Shown one piece after another: positions 39,166-47,969 of a DNA stretch of 61,625 bases. The notes under the pieces are model-generated. The model had not been told where the DNA came from and made no database searches. It saw nothing but the letters and a program-made list of their open reading frames with translations. Within the stretch, counting starts at the first letter, position 1; the number at the start of each line of letters is the position of its first letter. This stretch comes from DASZGL01 sp035938875 (GTDB lineage Bacteria > Chloroflexota > Dormibacteria > Aeolococcales > Aeolococcaceae), in contig DASZGL010000029.1 of the NCBI GenBank assembly GCA_035938875.1, positions 1 to 61,625 on the forward strand. The letters run 5' to 3'. The position numbers were made by a program, and so were the translations under genes.

Positions 39166-40256
39166 TGGACGAGAAGCTGCCGATTGCGCTGGATGCGATG
39201 GGGGGCGACAACGCTCCCCGTGAGATCGTGCGCGGCGCGGCGCTCGCGGCACGGCAATTGGGCGTGCGCGTCGCCCTCGTCGGACGTCGCGACGACATCG
39301 AGCGCGAGCTGGCCGTCCTCCCGGCCGAGGGCGCAGAGTCGCGGGGTTCGCTCGAGGTCGTCGAAGCCTCGCAGGTGGTCGCCATGGACGAGCATCCCGC
39401 CCAGGCGGTGCGCGCCAAGAAGGACTCGTCGGTCGTCGTCGCCTGCCGGCTCATCGCCGAGGGCAGGGCCCGGGCGGCGGTCAGCGCCGGCAACAGCGGC
39501 GCGGTGCTGGCGGCGGCGCTCTTCGCCGTCAGACGCGTCCCCGGCATAGCCCGCCCGGCGATCGGCACGTCGATGCCCACAGCGCGCGGTCAGTGCTTCG
39601 TCCTCGACGTGGGCGCCAACACCGACTGCCGCCCCGAATGGCTTGCCCAGTTCGCCCTGATGGGATCTGTCTACGCCAGGACGATGATGGGCGTCGCCAA
39701 CCCAGCAGTCGCGCTGCTGAGCAATGGCGAGGAGGAGGGCAAGGGATCGGAGCTGGTCAAGGCGGCAATGCCGCTGCTCCGCGCGGCTCCGATCCGGTAT
39801 GTCGGCAACGTCGAGGGCAAGGACATCTTTGCCGGGGCCGCCGACGTGGTGGTCACCGACGGTTTCACCGGCAACATCGCGCTGAAGACGGCCGAAGGTG
39901 TCGCCGAGTTTCTCTTCTCGGCGATCAGCACCCAGGCTCGCGCGTCACTGAGCGGACGGATCGGCGGTCTGCTGCTCAAGCCCAAGCTGCGACCCATCCG
40001 TGACCGCGTCGACTATCGCAGGACCGGCGGTGCGCTACTTCTCGGCGTCGCCGGTGAGGTGGTCATCGCCCACGGCCGTTCCGACGCGGTGGCGATCATG
40101 AACGCGCTGCGCGTCGCCGACGCCGCTTCGGTGAGCGATGTGCACGGCACCATCGCGCGCGAGCTCGGCGGCCTCGCCGCCCACGACGGCGGTGGCGACG
40201 CTGTCGAGGATGCCGTCGGCGCAAGCACAAACTCCGAGGTCGGCACAGCGCGATGA
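39165..40256 (+). CDS. plsX: Phosphate acyltransferase PlsX
   Basis: A 363-aa enzyme that converts acyl-ACP and phosphate to acyl-phosphate, the first step of phosphatidic acid synthesis through PlsY. The N-terminus LPIALDAMGGDNAPREIV is the PlsX signature; SAGNSGAVLAAAL, DVGANTDCRPEWLAQFA and FTGNIALKTAEGV follow, with GGALLLGV near the end. Its ATG shares one base with the gyrB stop (TGATG), and its stop overlaps the gyrA ATG (ATGA). Placement between the two gyrase genes is unusual; plsX normally lies with rpmF, fabH or fabD. The last ~30 residues are a non-conserved tail. Confidence 0.94.
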   Translation: MDEKLPIALDAMGGDNAPREIVRGAALAARQLGVRVALVGRRDDIERELAVLPAEGAESRGSLEVVEASQVVAMDEHPAQAVRAKKDSSVVVACRLIAEGRARAAVSAGNSGAVLAAALFAVRRVPGIARPAIGTSMPTARGQCFVLDVGANTDCRPEWLAQFALMGSVYARTMMGVANPAVALLSNGEEEGKGSELVKAAMPLLRAAPIRYVGNVEGKDIFAGAADVVVTDGFTGNIALKTAEGVAEFLFSAISTQARASLSGRIGGLLLKPKLRPIRDRVDYRRTGGALLLGVAGEVVIAHGRSDAVAIMNALRVADAASVSDVHGTIARELGGLAAHDGGGDAVEDAVGASTNSEVGTAR

Positions 40257-43200
40257 GCGTCATCGAACCCAGCAACATCGTCTCCGTCGACCTCGAGCAC
40301 GAGATGCGCACGTCCTACATGGACTACGCGATGAGCGTGATCATCAGCCGCGCTCTCCCCGACGTCCGTGACGGACTCAAACCGGTGCAGCGCCGCATCC
40401 TCTACGCCATGCTCCAGGAGGGGATGACCTCGGGGTCGCGCCACAAGAAGTCGGCAGCGGTGGTTGGCGAGGTGATGAAGAGCTATCACCCGCACGGCGG
40501 CGAGGCGATCTACGACACCATGGTGCGCCTCGCCCAGAACTGGGTGCTGCGCTATCCGCTGGTCGACCCGCAGGGCAATTTCGGCTCCGTCGACGGCGAC
40601 CCACCAGCCGCGCAGCGCTATTGCGTCGTCGGCGACACCCGCGTTCGCCTCGCTGACGGGCGCTCTGTCCGCATCGCCGACCTCGGAGATCTCGCACCCG
40701 ACAGCGAGACGGGCATCGACGTCGCCGTCCTGGACAAGGACGGACACGCTGTGCTGGCAAGCAGGCTGTTCAACTCGGGGGTCCACCCGACCAAGCGAAT
40801 GAGCACGGCGGGCGGCTTCTCCCTGCGGGGCTCGCACAACCATCTGGTTCTCTGCCTCGTTCCGATCTTCGGCGTTCCCCTGCTGCAATGGCGGCGCCTC
40901 GACGAGATCACTCCCGGAACGGTGGTGGCGCTCGCCCGCAGCGGATGGCCGACGACACGTCCGACAACCGAGGAGCGCTCCCTGGGTGTGCTCACCGGTG
41001 CCTGGGTCTCCGAGGGGTTCTGCTCTAAGAAACGCGCCGGTTTCAACAACACCGATGCTGCGTTCTTTGACGAGGTCCTTGCTGCCTACGACAAGCTCGT
41101 CGGCGGTCCTCGGTACGTCTCGGTGCGGCGCAACACGGGGTCAGGCCGACTTCTCCACGAGATCGACATTCACAACCTCGCCCACCTGCGATCCAGCGTC
41201 CTGGCCGAGCAGGTCGGCCTCAGGTCGGCGCAGAAGCGCATCCCCGAGTTGATCTGGAGAAGCACCGTGGGGGCAAAGCGCGCCTTTCTCATGGCTGCGT
41301 TCGAGGGCGATGGTTGCGTGGCCATGGCTCCACGCCACTCGCTGCAGGTTGACTATTCCACGCAAAGTCGCGCATTGGCGAACGACATGCAGCTTCTCCT
41401 CCTCGAGTTCGGGGTCTACGCGAGCCTCAGCACCAATGCCGCGCGCGGCGCGTACAAGCTCTACATCACCGGGAAGCGCAACCTCAGGCGATTCGCCGAA
41501 TGCGTCGGCTTCCTTGGTGCCAAGCAGCAGCGGCTGCTGCAACATCTGGCGTCAGTACCCAGCGCCACTCGTTCCCTGTGCAGCGACCATGTTCCCTACA
41601 TCGCCGAGTTCATCCGTCAGGAAGCGCCTCGCGGCGGACGCGAATGGCTGAGCAAGCGGAACATCGACCGCTTCGAGCGTTGGGACCGCGACCGCGTGGC
41701 CATCCTCGACAAGATCCGGAACGCCGACATCATCGCCACCGTGCTGCCCCTGGTGGATGCGGATTACCGATACACGAAGGTCACCAGCATCGAGGATGAC
41801 GAGCCAGGCGAGGTGTACTCGATCAAGGTCGAGTCCGACGATCACTCCTTCCTCGCCGGTGGATTCGTCAACCACAACACCGAGGCGCGGATGTCGGCGA
41901 TCGCGATGACGCTGGTCGACGACATCGACAAGAACACGGTCAACTTCGTGCCCACGTACGACAACGAGAGCACGGAGCCGTCCGTGCTTCCCGCGCTGCT
42001 GCCCAACCTGCTGGTCAACGGCGCCAGCGGCATCGCCGTGGGCATGGCGACCAACATCCCCCCGCACAACCTTGGCGAGGTGTGCGACGGCCTGATCCAT
42101 CTCATCGAGAATCCCGAGGCAACGACCGAGGATCTGACCAAGTACATCAAGGGACCGGACTTCCCCACCGGAGGGATCATCTACAGCCGCGACATTTCCA
42201 CGGTGTACGGGACCGGCCACGGGCGCATCGTCATGCGTGCCCAGGTGGACTTCGAGGAGTCCAAGGACGGTCGCGAGCAGATCATCGTTCGCGAGCTGCC
42301 TTACCAGGTCAACAAGGCCAGGCTGCTGACCACCATCGCCGAGCTGGTACAGGAGAAGCGGATCGAGGGTATCGCCGACCTGCGTGACGAGTCGGGGCGC
42401 ACCGAGGCGACGCGCGTGGTGATCACGCTGAAGTCCAACGCCCGCCGCTACACGGTGCTCAACAACCTGTACAAGCACAGCCAGCTGCAGAGCACCTTCG
42501 GCGCCATCGTGCTCGCCCTGGTCGACGGCCGGCCGCAGGTGCTCGGCCTCAAGGTGCTGCTGCAGCACTACATCGACTATCGCCGCGATGTCATCACCCG
42601 GCGGACGAAGTTCGAGCTGGAGAAGGCGCGAGAGCGGGCCCACATCCTCGAGGGACTGATGAAGGCCCTCGAGCATCTCGACGAAGTCATCGCCATCATC
42701 CGGGCTGCACCCGACGAACGCGCCGCCCAGACCAGCCTGGAGACTCGTTTTGAGCTGACCGACCGGCAGTCGAAGGCGATCGTCGACCTGCGTCTCGGCC
42801 GGCTCACCCGGCTGGAGAGCAGCAAGATCCGCGAGGAGTACGAAGGGCTGATCAAGGAGATCGCCCGGCTGGAGGGAATCCTCGCCGACAAGCGCAAGGT
42901 CGACGTCATCGTCAAAGACGAGCTCACCGGATTGCGCAAGAAGTTCGGCGATCCGCGACGCACCGAGATCCGCGCAGGCGACGTCGAGCTCACCGACGAG
43001 GATCTCATCCCCCGCGAGGAGACCTTCGTCACCCTCACCAGCCGCAACTACATCAAGCGAATGCCGCTGACGATGTACCGCGCGCAGCATCGCGGTGGAC
43101 GCGGCATCGTCGGCGCCAAGCGTTCGACCGACGAGGACTACGTCGCCCACTCGACGATCGCCAACACCCACAGCGACATGCTCTTCTTCACCAACAGGGG

Positions 43201-43975
43201 GCGGGTGTTCCGCCTTCGCACCCACGAGATTCCCGACGTCAAGCGTCAGGCCAAGGGGCTGCCGGTGCAGAACCTCATCGACATGGATCCACATGAGCGC
43301 GTCACCGCGCTGATCGACATGGAGGCCTTCAGCGACGAGCAGTACCTGGTGATGGTGACCAAGCTGGGGCAGATCAAGAAGACGCCTGCGGCTGCCTATT
43401 CCTCGGTGCGGCGCAACGGCCTCATCGCCATCAACCTGCAGGAGAGCGACGAGCTCAACTGGGTGCGCGTCAGCTCGGGCGGTGACCAGGTGCTGGTGGT
43501 GACACGGCGCGGCAAGGGCTCACGTTTCAGCGAGAAGGAGGTGCGGCCGATGGGCCGGGACACCATGGGCGTGTCCGCAATCCGCCTGCGTCCAGGTGAC
43601 GAGGTCGCCGGCTTCGACATCGTCAAACCTGCGGGGTACGTGCTGGTGGTGACCCAGTTCGGTTACGGCAAGCTCACCCCCATGGCCGACTACCCGGTGA
43701 AGAGCCGCAACATCCAGGGCGTGTACACCGTCGACCAGAACGCCATCCCCAAGATCGGCGAGATCGTCGGCATGCGCATCGTCGAGGAGCTCAACGAGGA
43801 GCTGATGGTGATCAGCACCATGGGCCAGGTGATCCGCATCCCCCTGGAGCAGGTGCGCGTGTCCGGCCGTCAGACCCGCGGCGTGATCATCATGCGACTG
43901 GCAGACGGCGACATGGTCGGGTCGATGGCGGGAGTGGGCACGCCCGAGTCCTTCGACGCCCTCGACGAGACGTAG
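40253..43975 (+). CDS. gyrA: DNA gyrase subunit A with intein
   Basis: A 1240-aa precursor; after splicing the extein is 821 aa, normal for GyrA. The breakage-reunion domain starts MRTSYMDYAMSVIISRALPD, and the catalytic tyrosine is Tyr123 in PPAAQRY. The intein (residues 124-542) is inserted directly after that tyrosine, and the extein resumes with TEARMSAIA. The C-terminal part carries the DNA-wrapping beta-pinwheel repeats (AQHRGGRGIVGAK, the GyrA-box-like stretch, and six blades to the end). It overlaps plsX by 4 bp and is the last gene of gyrB-plsX-gyrA. Until the intein is removed the catalytic loop is split, so splicing should be essential for activity. Confidence 0.96.
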   Translation: MSVIEPSNIVSVDLEHEMRTSYMDYAMSVIISRALPDVRDGLKPVQRRILYAMLQEGMTSGSRHKKSAAVVGEVMKSYHPHGGEAIYDTMVRLAQNWVLRYPLVDPQGNFGSVDGDPPAAQRYCVVGDTRVRLADGRSVRIADLGDLAPDSETGIDVAVLDKDGHAVLASRLFNSGVHPTKRMSTAGGFSLRGSHNHLVLCLVPIFGVPLLQWRRLDEITPGTVVALARSGWPTTRPTTEERSLGVLTGAWVSEGFCSKKRAGFNNTDAAFFDEVLAAYDKLVGGPRYVSVRRNTGSGRLLHEIDIHNLAHLRSSVLAEQVGLRSAQKRIPELIWRSTVGAKRAFLMAAFEGDGCVAMAPRHSLQVDYSTQSRALANDMQLLLLEFGVYASLSTNAARGAYKLYITGKRNLRRFAECVGFLGAKQQRLLQHLASVPSATRSLCSDHVPYIAEFIRQEAPRGGREWLSKRNIDRFERWDRDRVAILDKIRNADIIATVLPLVDADYRYTKVTSIEDDEPGEVYSIKVESDDHSFLAGGFVNHNTEARMSAIAMTLVDDIDKNTVNFVPTYDNESTEPSVLPALLPNLLVNGASGIAVGMATNIPPHNLGEVCDGLIHLIENPEATTEDLTKYIKGPDFPTGGIIYSRDISTVYGTGHGRIVMRAQVDFEESKDGREQIIVRELPYQVNKARLLTTIAELVQEKRIEGIADLRDESGRTEATRVVITLKSNARRYTVLNNLYKHSQLQSTFGAIVLALVDGRPQVLGLKVLLQHYIDYRRDVITRRTKFELEKARERAHILEGLMKALEHLDEVIAIIRAAPDERAAQTSLETRFELTDRQSKAIVDLRLGRLTRLESSKIREEYEGLIKEIARLEGILADKRKVDVIVKDELTGLRKKFGDPRRTEIRAGDVELTDEDLIPREETFVTLTSRNYIKRMPLTMYRAQHRGGRGIVGAKRSTDEDYVAHSTIANTHSDMLFFTNRGRVFRLRTHEIPDVKRQAKGLPVQNLIDMDPHERVTALIDMEAFSDEQYLVMVTKLGQIKKTPAAAYSSVRRNGLIAINLQESDELNWVRVSSGGDQVLVVTRRGKGSRFSEKEVRPMGRDTMGVSAIRLRPGDEVAGFDIVKPAGYVLVVTQFGYGKLTPMADYPVKSRNIQGVYTVDQNAIPKIGEIVGMRIVEELNEELMVISTMGQVIRIPLEQVRVSGRQTRGVIIMRLADGDMVGSMAGVGTPESFDALDET
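40622..41878 (+). mobile_element. GyrA intein with LAGLIDADG homing endonuclease
   Basis: A 419-aa in-frame intein. Block A is CVVGDTRVRLADG with Cys1 as nucleophile; block B is GSHNHLVL (71-77) with its His; block F/G is YSIKVESDDHSFLAGGFVNHN, ending in His-Asn, and the next residue is Thr(+1). The central endonuclease shows two LAGLIDADG blocks: LGVLTGAWVSEGF (121-133) and AFLMAAFEGDGCV (221-233), each with an acidic residue in place. The insertion point between the catalytic Tyr and Thr is the same site used by known mycobacterial GyrA inteins. The splicing and endonuclease residues look intact, so it is probably active. Confidence 0.95.
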
Positions 43976-43980
43976 CCAGG

Positions 43981-45705
43981 CTAGACGTCCGGCAGAGAAT
44001 CGATCCAGCTCGGCGCGTGCGTCTCCGGCAGCCCAGCCGGCGTCTGCAGATGCCTGCCCGAAGCCGCAGTGGTCAGCGAGCGGGCGCCCGAGTGCATGTG
44101 GGCAAGCTCGCCGAAGTCGGCGGTGCGGGGCAGGGCAACGTCGAGGATGAACCGCCGGCGACCAGCGTCGACGCCGAGCAGCGCACGTCGCACGGCCGGG
44201 TTTGTGAGCGGCCAGGAGCGAGCGCCGGCCAGGACGTCGTGGTGGATCCACGAGGCGGCGCTTGCCGCGTACCCGGTGAGGTCGCTGAGCACCGAACTGC
44301 GCCTCCAGACGAGGCTCAGCGCGTTGGGGACGACCCTGGCCGCGGTGGCGGCGGCAGCGTCGACATCGACGATCGTCTCGCCTACCAGCATCGGGGGAAG
44401 GCCGCGAAGCCGGCGAAGCCATGCGGCATCGCCGATCCGGCGAAGCGTCTGCATCACCGCGGTGGCGCCACCAGGTCGCAGCATGGTCAGGTCGCCGAGG
44501 TTGCTGAAGGCTCCGGTCAGCGCGCGGGTGGCGCGCAAGGCAGGCAGGGCAGATCCGCGCGCCAGCAGTGCGGCGGGTCGCAGCCAGACGAAGACGTCGC
44601 CGAGCAACGCCACCGCCACCGCGCCAACGCTGGCACGTTCGCTGTCGTCGACGCCGGTGATCACCGACGTGGCGAACGACGCGACGCCCCACAACAGCGC
44701 CGCGATTGGCCCCACGATGGGAACGCCGACCAAGGCGGCTCCGAGCGAGCCGAGCACCGCGCCGGCGGCGAGCCCAGCCCCCAGCGGTCCGAGGGTGACC
44801 GTGGCGACGACCAGCAGCGCGACCACCAGCGCAGCGGTGAAAACGCGATGGAGCGCCCTGCCGTCGAAGGTCGTACCCATCGCGCCCCAGACGCCGAGGA
44901 GCAAGGCGCCGGGCACGCCGGCGCGCTCGAGAAGTCCGCGGACGGCGCCGCCGGCGAGCTCGACGACGCCGAGCACCGTTGCCCCGGTGACACCCCCGAG
45001 CGCCGCGACAACGCCCAGCGCGGCGTGAGTCCACGATTGGTCGGCGTCGCGCGGGTGTGCGGCCGTCCACCTGAGGTCCTGGAGCGCGCGGCCGGGATCG
45101 ACGAGCGAGACCGTGCCCGGCGTCGACACCGTGCCGTCATCCCCGCCGGGGAGCAATGCCGCCGAGAACCTGCAGATGCGCAGCGTGGACTCCAACGCGT
45201 TGACCGGCCGATACGTCGCCGACCCGGGGCCGATCTCCTGCCAGGGGAGCACGTCGAGGACGTTCTTGCCAGGATTGACGACAACAACGTGGCCGCTGTC
45301 GACGAACATGCCGATGTGCCAGGGCTCAGCGAGGCCACCCGGGGCGAGCTTGTAGCCGATCAGGTCACCGGGGCGCGCCTCCTCCTTGGCCAGGTCGAGA
45401 GGCGCGCCACAGGCGCCCTGCGCGAACCAGTAGGCGCGGGTGTCGGCGCCGGCGTCGCCGCGATGCTCGGCGACGACACGATCGACGCTGACGAGGTCGG
45501 CGCCGGCATCCCGCCAGGCGTCGTGGACCGCGGCGAAGTCGGCATCGGGCAGGCCCGCATAGGTGCCTCGGCCGGCGGCGTCGAGGATCGCCGCCGCAGC
45601 CGCCTGACGGGCCGGGTTGTCCGCCCGGGCATCGTGGACGCGGGCAAGTGCGCCGCACGCCGCAACCGCGACCACTCCAAGCAGCAGCCGGCCGCGCCGG
45701 CTCAC
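43981..45705 (-). CDS. Exported NlpC/P60-like membrane protein of the Tad operon
   Basis: A 574-aa protein that starts with a signal-like helix (RRGRLLLGVVAVAACGALA). Residues about 85-160 resemble an NlpC/P60 cysteine peptidase: PGDLIGYKL followed by WHIGMFVDSGHVVVVNPG, with a His in the expected place. The usual catalytic Cys (D-C-S-G motif) is not seen, so activity is doubtful. A central region (about 215-400) holds several hydrophobic segments, and the last ~170 residues look soluble. Its GTG start overlaps the TadG-like gene stop (GTGA), so it is the last gene of the pilus operon. A wall-related task for pilus passage is a guess. Confidence 0.55.
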   Translation of the reverse strand: MSRRGRLLLGVVAVAACGALARVHDARADNPARQAAAAAILDAAGRGTYAGLPDADFAAVHDAWRDAGADLVSVDRVVAEHRGDAGADTRAYWFAQGACGAPLDLAKEEARPGDLIGYKLAPGGLAEPWHIGMFVDSGHVVVVNPGKNVLDVLPWQEIGPGSATYRPVNALESTLRICRFSAALLPGGDDGTVSTPGTVSLVDPGRALQDLRWTAAHPRDADQSWTHAALGVVAALGGVTGATVLGVVELAGGAVRGLLERAGVPGALLLGVWGAMGTTFDGRALHRVFTAALVVALLVVATVTLGPLGAGLAAGAVLGSLGAALVGVPIVGPIAALLWGVASFATSVITGVDDSERASVGAVAVALLGDVFVWLRPAALLARGSALPALRATRALTGAFSNLGDLTMLRPGGATAVMQTLRRIGDAAWLRRLRGLPPMLVGETIVDVDAAAATAARVVPNALSLVWRRSSVLSDLTGYAASAASWIHHDVLAGARSWPLTNPAVRRALLGVDAGRRRFILDVALPRTADFGELAHMHSGARSLTTAASGRHLQTPAGLPETHAPSWIDSLPDV

Positions 45706-46283
45706 CGCCAGCGCCTCTGCGCCGCCGCTGTCGCCTCGGCCCAGCAGAGCCCACCGCCGTCACCAGGCAAATCCGGGCAGACGCGCTGAGCGATGAACAG
45801 CCGGCGGGGCACGGCGACGTGGACGATGACCTGGATGCGCCCGGTGCCGACACCGGGGACAGCGTCGCGCAGGTCGGGGCCGAGGACGAAGAACACCAGC
45901 GCGGCTCCGTTGTCTTTGGCCGCGCTGCGAGCGGCGTTGAAGGCCGCCTGGCAGGCGTCGGTGTCGCGCTCCTCGGCGGTGTCGGGTGACGGCGGCGCAG
46001 GCGCTTCCCGCGGGTACGGGAACTGGCAGGGACGCACGCCCGCCTGGAGGCTGGCGCTGAGCGCGTCGCGGGCCTCGCCGGGGCCCAGCGCGACCGCGGC
46101 GGCGTGAGCGCTGGCGTCGGCGGCGCTGGCGGCGCGCTGGCCGGCCGCAGCAGCCGCGCCTTCGACGGCCGCCGCCATGCCGGCGAGCAGCGTCGTTGCC
46201 GAGGCCGCGACGACGAGGAGGACCGCGCCACCCCGGCAGCGGGCGCGGCGGCGACGCAGTGTCGCCGGGCGGCGGCTCAGCAC
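45702..46283 (-). CDS. TadE/TadG-like secreted pilus-associated protein
   Basis: A 193-aa protein with an Arg-rich N-terminus (1-17) and one hydrophobic helix (about 19-40, GAVLLVVAASATTLLAGMAA), followed by an Ala-rich exported domain. This fits the helicopter-type TadE/G-like or Rv3655c-like proteins of Tad loci, which are minor pseudopilins or pilus-assembly factors. Cysteines near residues 86, 111, 168 and 180 could form disulfides outside the cell. It overlaps TadE-like upstream by 7 bp and the NlpC-like gene by 4 bp. Assignment rests on topology and neighbours. Confidence 0.62.
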   Translation of the reverse strand: MLSRRPATLRRRRARCRGGAVLLVVAASATTLLAGMAAAVEGAAAAAGQRAASAADASAHAAAVALGPGEARDALSASLQAGVRPCQFPYPREAPAPPSPDTAEERDTDACQAAFNAARSAAKDNGAALVFFVLGPDLRDAVPGVGTGRIQVIVHVAVPRRLFIAQRVCPDLPGDGGGLCWAEATAAAQRRWR

Positions 46284-46663
46284 CGCTCCTGGCGCATGGT
46301 GACGCGGCCGGTCGGCGCCACCTGGGCGAACCGCGAAGCGCCGAACAGCGGCGGCAGCAGCGACAGCGCCGGCAGGGTGACGGTCACCGTCGTCGTGTCA
46401 GCGCCGGAGCCGTCGATGCCACGCGCCACCGCGTAGCTGGCGGCGTCGGTGTTGGCGTCGATGGCGCGGTAATCCGGTGCCGGCGCAGACGAGCAGGCGA
46501 CCAGCTGTCGCGCCGCGGCGCGGGCGTCGGCTTCGGCTTCCGCTGTCTGCCGGACCAACGTCAGGCTCTGCCAGGCGATGAGCAGGCAGAAGCTGAGCAC
46601 GGGCAGCCCGGCCAGCAGTTCGACCGTCGCCGACCCGCGCTCACCCGCGCGGGCACGGCCCAC
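46277..46663 (-). CDS. TadE-like pseudopilin
   Basis: A 128-aa protein with the TadE pattern: a short leader with ERGSATVELLAGLPVLSFCL near residues 8-27, where G-S-A-T-V-E-L recalls the prepilin-peptidase site with Glu at +5, then one long hydrophobic helix and an extracytoplasmic domain. TadE proteins are minor pilins for Flp pili. GTG 46663 lies in the TAG stop of the Flp-like gene (TAGTG), so the pair is coupled. No TadA ATPase, TadB/C platform or CpaB is in the window; they must be elsewhere if the pilus is made. Confidence 0.7.
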   Translation of the reverse strand: MGRARAGERGSATVELLAGLPVLSFCLLIAWQSLTLVRQTAEAEADARAAARQLVACSSAPAPDYRAIDANTDAASYAVARGIDGSGADTTTVTVTLPALSLLPPLFGASRFAQVAPTGRVTMRQERC

Positions 46664-46842
46664 TACTGCACGAAGCTCTTCATGTGGTTGACCAGCATCT
46701 CGCCCACCGAGCCGCCCAGGTTCTGCCGGGCGTACTGGGTGGCGGTGAGCAGCAGGGTCACGATGAAGGAGCTCAGTGCCACCCATTCGAGGGACTGGGA
46801 GCCGCCCTCCCCAGCCCGCCGCCGAAGCCTTGTCGCGGTCAT
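46663..46842 (-). CDS. Flp pilin-like small protein
   Basis: A 59-aa protein: a basic leader (MTATRLRRRAGEGG), then SQSLEWVALSSFIVTLLLTA, a hydrophobic helix with Glu near position 5 of the mature part, and a short amphipathic tail. This is the layout of Flp/Fap-type pilins. ATG 46842 follows GGAG by 7 nt, and a strong promoter lies upstream. It is the first gene of the four-gene Tad-type operon. Confidence 0.65.
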   Translation of the reverse strand: MTATRLRRRAGEGGSQSLEWVALSSFIVTLLLTATQYARQNLGGSVGEMLVNHMKSFVQ

Positions 46843-46882
46843 GGCAATACTCCGCCTCATTGGTGGTTTTGCGATGACGACA

Positions 46883-46911
46883 AGACTATCCCGCCTCGAC
46901 GCCTGCGTCAA
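46883..46911 (-). promoter_or_regulatory. Sigma-70-type promoter of the Tad operon
   Basis: On the minus strand TTGACG (46911-46906) and TAGTCT (46888-46883) are 17 bp apart. The predicted leader is about 35 nt and ends with GGAG before ATG 46842. Confidence 0.7.
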
Positions 46912-46968
46912 TCTTATCTGTGGTTTTTCCTTCGCATAACTGCTGTGCCACGGGCTGCGCGCGGACGC

Positions 46969-47403
46969 TCAACCGAGCGCTTCGCGGAAGAAAAGTGCGC
47001 GGCATGGCGCGTAGCGAAGGACGTAGGGCGCGGTCTTGCCCATGTGAAACTCGCCGAATCTCTGCCGGTAGGGCATGCCCACCACCACCAGGTCGGCCTT
47101 CCACTCCCTGACTTCGTCGACGATCGCCGGCCCGGCCTCACGTGCCTGGAGCAGCTCGGTGTCCACCGCCACCTCGAGGTCGGCAGCGACTGCCTCGGCG
47201 CGGCCGAGAAGCTTCTCGGCGCGTTCCACCTCGCCCTCGGGCACGGCGCCGAGGGCAACGCTGCGCTCCACCTCAAGGATGGTGATGACGTAGACCTTGG
47301 CCTTCTGCCGGCGGGCCAGACGGCAGGCGAGCGACACGGCCTCCTCGTCGGTGGCGCTCCCGTTGACCGGGACGAGGATGCGCTTAGGAGTGAATCCCTG
47401 CAT
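46969..47403 (-). CDS. Universal stress protein (UspA family)
   Basis: A 144-aa single Usp domain. KRILVPVNGSATDEEAVSLA at the N-terminus and DLVVVGMPYRQRFGEFHMGKTAPYVL near the C-terminus match the family. The ATP-binding consensus G-x2-G-x9-G-(S/T) is altered: the late glycine motif reads GKTAPYV after GMPYRQRFG, so ATP binding is uncertain. The start at ATG 47403 has a TAGCAT -10 9 nt upstream. It is divergent from the TrkA pair. Such proteins respond to energy or oxidative stress; a link to potassium transport is only positional. Confidence 0.8.
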   Translation of the reverse strand: MQGFTPKRILVPVNGSATDEEAVSLACRLARRQKAKVYVITILEVERSVALGAVPEGEVERAEKLLGRAEAVAADLEVAVDTELLQAREAGPAIVDEVREWKADLVVVGMPYRQRFGEFHMGKTAPYVLRYAPCRALFFREALG

Positions 47404-47412
47404 CGCGGCGGG

Positions 47413-47418
47413 ATGCTA
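47413..47418 (-). promoter_or_regulatory. -10 element TAGCAT, leaderless start of the Usp gene
   Basis: On the minus strand TAGCAT ends 9 nt before ATG 47403. Confidence 0.5.
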
Positions 47419-47501
47419 CCCCATCGTCTCCGGCCCCCTCGGCGCACCGCCGCTCGCCGCCGTGCACGTCAGCGGTGCGTTTGGTCGGGCGCGGTGATGC
47501 C

Positions 47502-47507
47502 TAGAAT
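47502..47507 (+). promoter_or_regulatory. -10 element TAGAAT, leaderless start of the trkA pair
   Basis: TAGAAT ends 9 nt before GTG 47517; TTTGGT at 47480-47485 is a weak -35 candidate. Confidence 0.55.
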
Positions 47508-47516
47508 CAAGATGCT

Positions 47517-47969
47517 GTGAAAGTGGTCATCGTCGGTTGCGGCAGAGTCGGATCCACGCTGGCGCGACGCCTCGCCGGCGAGGGCCACGACGTCAGCATC
47601 GTCGAGCTCAACGTCGCCGCCTTCAACCGTCTCGGTGAGGACTTCTCGGGAAACATGGTCCCGGGAAACGGACTCGACGAGCAGACTCTGCGACGCGCCG
47701 GTATCGAGAAGGCCGATGCCTTTGCCGCGGTGACCAACGGTGACAACCGAAACCTGATGATGGCCCAGGTCGCCAAGGAGATCTTCCGCGTCCCCCGGGT
47801 GATCACCCGCGTCTATGACCCGATCCGCGCCCAGGTGTACCAGGAGCTCGGGTTGGAGACAATCTGTTCCACAATTATCGGCGCATCGCTCATCCACGAC
47901 TTCTTCATCGACGGCGTCAATCGCGCCGCCGATGCCAGCCGGCTGGCAGAAGCGGGTGGACGGCGATGA
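47517..47969 (+). CDS. TrkA-N domain potassium-uptake regulatory protein (first of two)
   Basis: A 150-aa protein made of a single RCK_N (TrkA-N) domain. The Rossmann motif VVIVGCGRVGSTLARRL is at residues 2-18, and the acidic residue of VSIVELN follows. GLDEQTLRRAGIEKADAFAAVT is the usual second half. It lacks an RCK_C domain. It would bind NAD(H) or ATP and gate a Trk/Ktr K+ channel at the membrane. The next TrkA gene overlaps by 4 bp (ATGA), so the two may form one hetero-oligomer. No channel subunit is in the window. Confidence 0.87.
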   Translation: MKVVIVGCGRVGSTLARRLAGEGHDVSIVELNVAAFNRLGEDFSGNMVPGNGLDEQTLRRAGIEKADAFAAVTNGDNRNLMMAQVAKEIFRVPRVITRVYDPIRAQVYQELGLETICSTIIGASLIHDFFIDGVNRAADASRLAEAGGRR

